NCBI RefSeq assembly: GCF_037975245.1
Contig: NC_092576.1
Location: forward strand, 4,039,001-4,103,000
Reading direction: 5' to 3'
Source of the DNA: Apostichopus japonicus
Lineage: Eukaryota > Echinodermata > Holothuroidea > Aspidochirotida > Stichopodidae
Length of the DNA stretch: 64,000 nt
A program made the translations under genes and the position numbers. Of this stretch, positions 26,501 through 35,500 are shown piece by piece. The stretch's first letter is position 1, and every line of letters starts with the position of its first letter. Below the pieces are notes generated by a model. That model saw only the letters and a program-made list of their open reading frames with translations, searched no databases and had not been told where the DNA came from.

Positions 26501-29500
26501 ACATAGCTAGACATCACACTTTACACTAAGAAAACGTGCAAACTATGCAGGGTCTTGTGATGTTACATTAACACTTTGTCAGAAATTGTAAGAGTTTCTT
26601 ATCCAACAGAATGCCACTATAATTGCCATTTAAGGTTGATATTAATTGCTTTAGTTTGGATGAAGACGATGTTGAGATATATTTTCTCTGTGTCAGATAA
26701 TGCTTGATCTGCCTTTTTGAATCAATGTCAAGGCAATTAGATTTGTGTTGCTAAGAAACAGCGAATCCTGTCATCTGCAGTCCTACCTATTTAAACTAAC
26801 AACTCTGCAATTGAAACATTGATTGCAGTAATTATTGATACGTACATCACTAAGCTAAACTTCCGGGTTTGTTAAGTTTTTGTTCAGGACTGTGGCAGTT
26901 ATCTGATGATGACATTAGTTGTAGAAGGGATACTTGAATACAAGGCAAAGGATGGAAGTTAGGTGCCACCATGGAGCACATCACATGACCCTCTATTGTT
27001 ATGTTTATGTTGTTACACATCTCCTAATTGACACACTCAAGCTTGTCTAGGCTCCTGTTTAAATGTGTCTATGATCGGCTCCCAAACGACCTTACTTAAG
27101 TTTCTATATTTTTCGTTCAGATTAACAACAGATAACTAGATACATTGTTTTGTTTGTCTATTTAGTAAAGTATAAGTCTCTCTTGACAAAAACAATTATC
27201 CAGCTATAGTGCTTTAGGTTTCTACACTTTCCCCTTGCTGGGCTCAAATGACCTCTGACCTTCACATAGAATTACTGGGCTCTTACAAGTGCTCATTTAG
27301 AGTAAATCGTATCTCACTATGATATCTGATCAAATTGTCTATCTTATAATGTCATGTTAAAGTTTCCAGGATGTAACCTCTGCTGAACCCAAATAACCTG
27401 ATCCCTTCACCAAAACAATAGGGTTTGTACTCATTATAGAGAAGCCATAGCCATATACACCAGCTAGTGCAGTTTTCTTTCTGGAAGTATCGTATTTAGA
27501 TAGTGTTTATGTTTTCACACCTGGTGACCTTAAATGCACTCTCACCTACATCAAATTATGTACAAACTACACACAAGGTCATCATCCTTTAAATTTCTGG
27601 TTCTAGAGGTATAGCACTTTTGATATATTCACATTTTTCCCTCTGACCCCAAATGCCCTTTTACCTCAACCAAAAATAATAGGTTTCACTGAATAATTAC
27701 AGGAAATCCAGAAGCCACATATAAGAATTGAAAAGGCTACCTTCCGTGAAATATCATGTTTACAAGATTGTCACACTATTTTTCCATCAGTTGACCTCAC
27801 ATGACCGTTGTCATTCACAAATATCACTACAGATCATCTGCTCACCAACGTCAAGCGACACGCCAAGTTTGAACTCCCTGCAATTCCCATTTCTTTATGT
27901 AGTGTGAAAAAATGTTGAATTTGACCTGAAATGACCTTTTACCAATACCAGCAACAACAACCCCAAACCAGTTCTACCTAAGGGCAACCTCCATACCAGA
28001 TGTAAAATGTACCCCAATGGTCACATACACACACAACATACACATGTCATCACCATCGCATAGATTTCCTCTGCCTTTGACAAGAAATCAAAAAGATTTA
28101 ACCTATTTCCATGATACTCATTGATTCATTAACACCTCTGGAAAGCTCACTTGACTTACAATATATTACCATAAGTAACAGTTTAACAATCCATCCTACA
28201 CTACATAAATTAAATCAAGTCACCACCTCCCCCCCCCCTTTTTCCTACATCTCCCCTGACAGCTTTGAAAATCTGCAGGTAGGACTATTGATGAAAAACT
28301 GATTTACATAAGGATACATTATACTGCCTGGAAATTTACCACAAACAGCAGTAATTATATTTTAATTGTGACCTCACCTGCCAAAGTTGATCCCTGTGAT
28401 ATGTCTAGAGTTTCACGTTCTGCAAGTAGGGTGTTTTCCTCCTTTACAGAAGCCAATGAAGCCTGCACATAAGCAACATAGGAAATATCTTATTTGTTGT
28501 ACTGACACAATAAAAATAGAACTTCAGTTTCCTTTTCTGTCACCTGTAAAGTTACACCAATTAAGTCTTTAGCGGATCAAAACGTTTGTTTTTAGCCTAG
28601 GTGCAGCGGCGGAGCGTCCATACAGTCAGAGGGGGGGGGGGGGGCATCTGCTCCCCGACGCACTCAAATGGACTGCTGGGCGCCCTTTCCAGCTTTTTAC
28701 CATTTTTTTCCTATTCACGGTTATTGACTTTTTTATTGCGCTCTCATCTACCTATTGACATTTGTCACATTTCATTCGTTGTTTATCTGCAAATTAGCAA
28801 GGCCCGGAAAGGGTAATTTCCGGCGATCTTCGGAGTATCTTTACTCAAATGGTGGAGCTCCGCTTAGATAGTGTCGAAAGCGCCCCTACAGACCATTCTC
28901 GCCCCCCCCCCGACCAATACCCCTAGATCAGCCACTGCATAGGTGAGTGTACTCATATTCACAACACACTACTTGTAGACAAATGTAGCATGGATTTAGA
29001 ACATTTGTTTAACCTCCTTAATCTATTTCTTGTAAAGCTCAAGTTTATGTTGTCACCTTGTAATGCATTTACTAGTGGAACATTTGATCATAAATTCAAC
29101 ACAGTATTACTTTTGTCACAATATTTTGCTAACTTTACAAACACAAACTTCTTTTGCTACTGATGGTATACTGGCTACAGATACACAATATTCTATTTTC
29201 ATAATTCACTTCGTATGCTTAATCATACCTACCAATGCTTCCTGATTCAAGGCTTCCCTAGTCTGCTTCAGGACTTCTTGTAAAGCCATGGATTCTTTGG
29301 CATATTCCAGTTGTAACTTCACAAGTTCATCTTTTGTAGCTCTCAGACTTGATTTAGCCTCTTCCAGCTCCTGCCAAGTAAACAACACAGTGAATGAGAC
29401 AAGAAGATGCACCTGCAATTGTCACAACTTAAAATATATCCCAACATTGAAGTAGTATATGTGTGGAGGGAAAACATTATTAAAGTTGACAAATTCCTTC

Positions 29501-32500
29501 ACACTTATTTTCAGGCAGGCTGAAATTATAACCTTTTGACCTTTATTTGAGGTGTGACTATGGAAAATTACTACCTGGTTCAGAGAAAATCACATGTTTC
29601 CAATAATTAAGTGTTGGAAATTGTTAGCTACCCTTCAAAAGGAACTTCCATAAACAGTGGAAGTATTGTTCCAAAAGAAGGAATGTAGCCTTATCACATT
29701 AAAGGTCAGACGTTCAATTAATATTCAATAAGTTCCATGATATGCTTTAATCTACTTCATTTTGTGCAATACTACATGAATAATTCATGTGTTAACTTTT
29801 GCTAGTCAACTGAAACTGTCTCCGAAGTTCTGTTCTTGAGATAATAGGATTAAATAATTTTACCTGTGCATGAAACATGTTTGCAGTCACCTTTCTAAAC
29901 CACAAATGACCTTTGACCTCTGTTAACACATTAAGAGTTAATGTACATCATATGAACTAAATATTCTGCTTGCATAAAATTCTAGCGACAAAGAGCTGTT
30001 AATATGTTCATCATTTGATCTAATTTCTAAAAATATATGATGCGCTTGGTAGTGGTAAATTACAAAGTCACTTGACACTACTAGAAGGGTAGTTGTCTTG
30101 TCCATAGTAACTAACTTTCATATCACCCAAGTCAGGTAACTTGGTCATCAGATATTTATATTCACATACCATGTGAAGTCTTACCTCTTTCTGCTGCTGT
30201 AGTAGTTCTTCCATCTCATCCTTCAATGTCTTCAGTTTGTTCTCAGTTGTATTCAATCTGTCACTGAAGTGTTGTCTTTCCTCCTCTGTTTTCTTTAGAC
30301 TTCCAGTGAGTTGTTGTCTTTCTTCCTCTGTTGCATGCAGTGTATCTTTCAATTGTTGTCTTTCCTCCTCTGTTGTCTTTAGTCTTCCAGTCAGCTGTTG
30401 TTGTTTTTCCTCTGTTGCATGCAGTGTATCTTTCAATTGTTGTCTTTCCTCCTCTGTTGTCTGTAGGCTTCCAGTCAGCTGTTGTTTTTCTTCCTCTATT
30501 ACCTTCAGTGAATCTTTGAATTGTTGTCTTTCCTCCTCGGTTGTCTTTAATCTTCTAGTGAGTTGTTGTCTTTCTTTGTCTGTTGCCTTCAATGTATCTT
30601 TGAATTGCTGTCTTTCTTCCTCTGTTGCCTGCAATGTATCTATCAATTGTTGTCTTTCCTGCTCCGTTGTCTGTAAACTTTCAGAGAGTTGTTGTCTTTC
30701 CTCCTCTGTTGTCTTTAGTCTTTCTATAAATTGTTGTCTCTCATTTTCTAATTCTGTTATTTTATCACTGAGAATTTGTTTCTCTTCCTTTGCAGCTTGA
30801 AGTCTTCCAGTAATTCGATGCTTTTTACCTTCTGGTATTACAAGTTTATCAGTGAATTGTTTTCTTTCCTCCTCTGATGATACCTTTAGTCTTCCAGTGA
30901 GCTGTTGTTTTTTACCTTCTATTTCACTTAGTTTGTAAGAGAGTTCCTGTTTTGTGTCTTCTAATGCCTTTAGTTGATCCTTTCTTAATTTCGTGGTAAA
31001 CTTTGAATCTGATATAAAAAACATTTAAGATGCAAACATGGTGAAAGATTTTCTTCCACCTTAGGGATCTAGTTATGGAAATAAACACAATTGAATGTAT
31101 CATAATATTTTATGCGGTAAACACTTCCATGATAATATTGTGAAAAAAGTTGCAACAAATTTAGTAAACTCACATGTTGGATCATCGTTAGCATGTTATT
31201 TGAGGTGACCATGCAAATCTTTCACTTTCCTTGTTGTTTATTTTTGACCAATTGAACAAAGGCAAACCCCTTCAATAACCCTACCATATATCAAGAATAC
31301 TAAATTACAAATTTCAAAAGGATAGGAAAGTCCAAAATGTTCTCAATATTGTCTTAAAAAAATCCCAAATGAAACTTTTTAGTGTATCCTATATGTTACA
31401 GAATTATGCAAAGAGTTGCCTTTAATTGGAGACCTTGGCATTGAATGAAACATGAAGTGAGGAATGATTACACTTCTGAACATCCAAATTGAACCCTTCT
31501 TCTGGTTTTGAAGTACTTTACAAGCCGTTGCGATGATCAATATCTTGCCAACTCAATTATCATACTGTATCAAAGGGTGTTGATGGATGATCCCTATTAT
31601 ATCAACCATTTGCATGTTTAGCAATTCATAAAACATTTAATTTGTTAAGCTTTCTGATATAAATATACCTTGAGCTTGTTGGTAGACAGTCAATACTGCC
31701 ACCAATTTACTCAGTCCTTTGTCAGAGCATGCTCTCATTAAATGGCTGATGTCATCAACAGAAACCTTCCCTGTCTCGCTGAGATGGTGGACAAGGGATG
31801 AAAAGGGTGCATCACTCTCAATAATGTACTTTGATTCGTTAGCTGGAACTTTAAAGTAGTCAAGTAGCTTCTTACAGTCACCTTTCTCAATCAATGACTC
31901 TGAGCGCATCAGGAGGTTATCAAAAGTAAAGATGTCACTCTATAAAAAAGGCAGAACAAATCATATAAACATACTGGTGCAGCAGACCATTAACCTTAAC
32001 TAAAATATTATATTTGAATATATTAAAATACTTATGAAAGGCTGCCAATTGTGTGTGCTGTTTTTTTAAGACTGTACAGTTATGTGATTCTATACATGAA
32101 GCTGTATCAGTCAGATTGTTGTAGATTTAATACTGTTGCCATCTTCAACAAAACTTATAGTTTATTGGGCTAAACATTATTCTACAAATTTAAACAATAA
32201 ACACTGCATTGTAACCCATGTTTTGGGAATGTCATCATGGACCTAAAACTACTTAAAGTGGTAATAAAAAAACTAGTTGGTCAATTACATTAAAACATAC
32301 ACACAAAGAACCCTCTTCCTACCACCTTCTTACCTCTAACATTTTCCTTTACTTCTTAACAGTGTTGTTTTACATGAGTCTACATATTAATTACTATATC
32401 CATAATTGATGCAGTGTTTTACTTTACACAGTATTTTACTTACAGAAGAGTCATTTTTTTAACCCTATAATTTTACAATAAACATGTACTGAATGAGTAC

Positions 32501-35500
32501 ACAACTAACCTAGAAGCACTATAGGCTGGAAAATATGGTTAATTCTTGTAAGTTGCACAGCTAACCTACACGTGCTGCAGCTCAAGTGCCTGAATTATAA
32601 TCAAAGTCCATTTACAATGTCAAGACTTTTAAAGATTGGTGTATTTATATATATATACTAAATTGTATGTGCATCAACTATAATGCTAAACCAAGATTCC
32701 TGTGTTACTTATTCCTGTTACACATAATTTACTATTACATGGTGTGGCCTGATAACATGCATACCAAGGCCTTTTATAGGAGAACCATTGTTATTACACT
32801 GGTTGACATGCATGGGTAGCAACGATCACATTGCATTGCACTGTGTGTGTTTGGTGACAGCTAATGAGTGGGGATCTTCACCACAGTTTATTAGTGTATT
32901 GAGTATGTATACAATTAAGCAGGATAGTGCGTATCATCACTTACACACAGTGATGTCTATAATCCTTACTGTCACAAAATTGACAGGAATACACTGCAGT
33001 AATACATTACTTTCTAAGTTTTCAAACGTAGAAATCGACATAATTTTCAAAACAGTTAATGTTTCACCACGTTTTCCCTGCTTATTCCCATATTACCTAC
33101 ATTACGAGTACCTACTTAGCCTTGTCAGTAATATATCCAAAATCAGATACTTTGTGTTACTTGTAAGGACTACATAACACTGTGTATTCTTATATTGGAA
33201 ATCATAGGCCACCAGTGCATGAACCACTTGAATAGAACGAACAAAAAGTATGTCAACTGATTCAATGCAATCCCTTTTAAAGTAAAGCCTGTACTTAGCT
33301 ACAACTTTCTCCCCCAGAAGTAATGAAAATGACTTCAATAGCTTTGTGGGTTTATCTTAACTCTGTTGACAATGTAAAAATAGCACACACGGCCAAGGTC
33401 AACTTTTCCCCTTCTTTTTTTTCTGTATTTTGGACGAATTTGCACGTAAATAAACCACCCCTACATCCCAAATAGAAGCAAGCTTCTGTCTTATCATTTC
33501 ATCAAGACTAAAATACTGTCTTCAAATCAAGGTATCATCACTGCAGTATTTGATAAACGTGTTCAATATTGCCAAGCCAATCACTATGGCCTAAATTAAG
33601 ATAAACATGTTACCCTTAATTGTTATTGAATTTTACCACAATGCAAGAAAAATTGCACCTGTTGTGCTCTTAACAATTGTTTGCAGTGATTTTTGTCAAA
33701 TTTGTAATGTTTGTAGAATTTGAAAGCCAACCATAATGATAAAGGAACTACTCTTTTTGTCTGAGCTGTTACGATTTGCAACGTTCATCTTGCATCACAT
33801 TTCCTATAATTTTCCTAGATTTTCATTATATAGAAATCATTGCCTAATCATAACTAACACTTATAACGTTCTTGGGGTACTTTGCATGCACTAATACCAA
33901 ATTTGTTAAAATTAGCAGCTAGGAATTTCCAAAATTATGAAATAAAATATTTCCAAAGTGTGTGTGTGTTGCTGCAGTACATTTCAAAGTGCAATAAGCA
34001 TTCCATGGTCTACAGTTTCATAAAATTTTGTCCTTAAATTTCCACCATTTTGATCTCCCTTTTAACAAACAAACAGGTAATGTGTTCTTATTAAAATTCC
34101 GCATTTCACTTATATCAAATTTGTAACAATTAACATATTGTAAGCTCAGATAATAAGAAGAAATATTTTCGAAAGGCTGTGTGTTGCTCTAATCTTGCAA
34201 AGTGCAACAAGCATCCCATGGCCGAAACTTTTCATAAAATTTTGCCGTTACTTTTCCATCATTCTGATCTCTTTCTTAACAAACAAGTAATGGTCGTGTT
34301 CATAATTAAATTCCTTGCCAGAATCAGCAAATCCCAAGGTAAAAAGATTTCCTATTTTTCGTTAAATTTTGTCTAAGTTAAAACTTGAAACATCTAAGAG
34401 TGCCTTCTCCTAACTTGTTCGCATTGAATGTAACCAAATTTGTTGATATTCAACCAAAAGGATTGCTTGAATAAAAGTGATAACAAGTCCTTAGTTTTAC
34501 CATAGGCCTAGATATCCTGTAGTAGTACTTACTGTGTGATATTCATATACTTCTCCAGTTTCTTTGGTAACCACAAACAATCTGTTTATGTGATTATTGA
34601 TCCTGATTCTCCAGGAAAAACCAGGAACTTTAAAAGAAGCCAAGATATGACCCCCAGAGATGGAAGAATGACCCCTAAAGATGGACGACAACACCCCAGA
34701 TAGAGAGTAAACAGATAGAGAGTAAACAACAACTTGTCTACTCCCACCTTCACCCCATAATATAAATATTAATTGTTTCTCTTCACTGACTGTTATACTC
34801 ATTGCACCGCTGTACTGTTTGTTTGTATATTCATGTTTTTTTTCTCCCCCACTATTGCACATCAAAGCACTCCTACCAAAGCGTGGACAGATATAGAGTT
34901 TATTATTACTAACTGTTATTTCATCGGGCCAGTCTCTAGGTAGTAATCCTGTTAAGGTGATTGTCTCTCGTGTTGTTAAGTGTTCCAAACTTAAGACAGT
35001 CACCTTATTGCATTCTAAACCGACATAGACTAAACCATCTCTGGTTGTCATACACGAGGCTTCACCGTTAAACTTCTTTTGCTTGACCAGACCGCCATTA
35101 CTACTATCGTACAATGCTATCGTATCCATACAAAACGTTAAAAACAGACGATCATCCAGTAAACGAACTGACCGCCATTCTGAACCAAACTCGGTAAATT
35201 CCTTAGAGTAATAAGGCTCTGACGTCAGTAATGATTTTTCTTGAGAATCTGAATCTAAATGCAACATAAACAGATCGATAAAGCTGCACCGCATATCTTC
35301 ATTACATCCAGCTACAGCCAAACGGCCTGTATCTAGCACGTCCATTGACCACACTTCGTATCCATTTTGTGCAGTGAATCGTGGTATCGTTGTATATACT
35401 CTGTGTGTGTGGAAGGCAAGAAGTGAAAAGTTAGGTCAAGACGGGAGAGCTAGCTGAAGCAAGTTTTATTTCTTTGTACACTCATCTCCGGAAGTCAAGA

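Noticed and set aside
30237-30800. Plus-strand Cys/Ser-rich frame opposite the coiled-coil exon
   Set aside because: It is the antisense reading of the 42-bp coding repeats. The minus strand has the splice sites and the heptad pattern.
33102-33338. 78-residue minus-strand frame between the propeller and DED-1 exons
   Set aside because: No domain pattern was found, and the flanking exons already join in phase without it.
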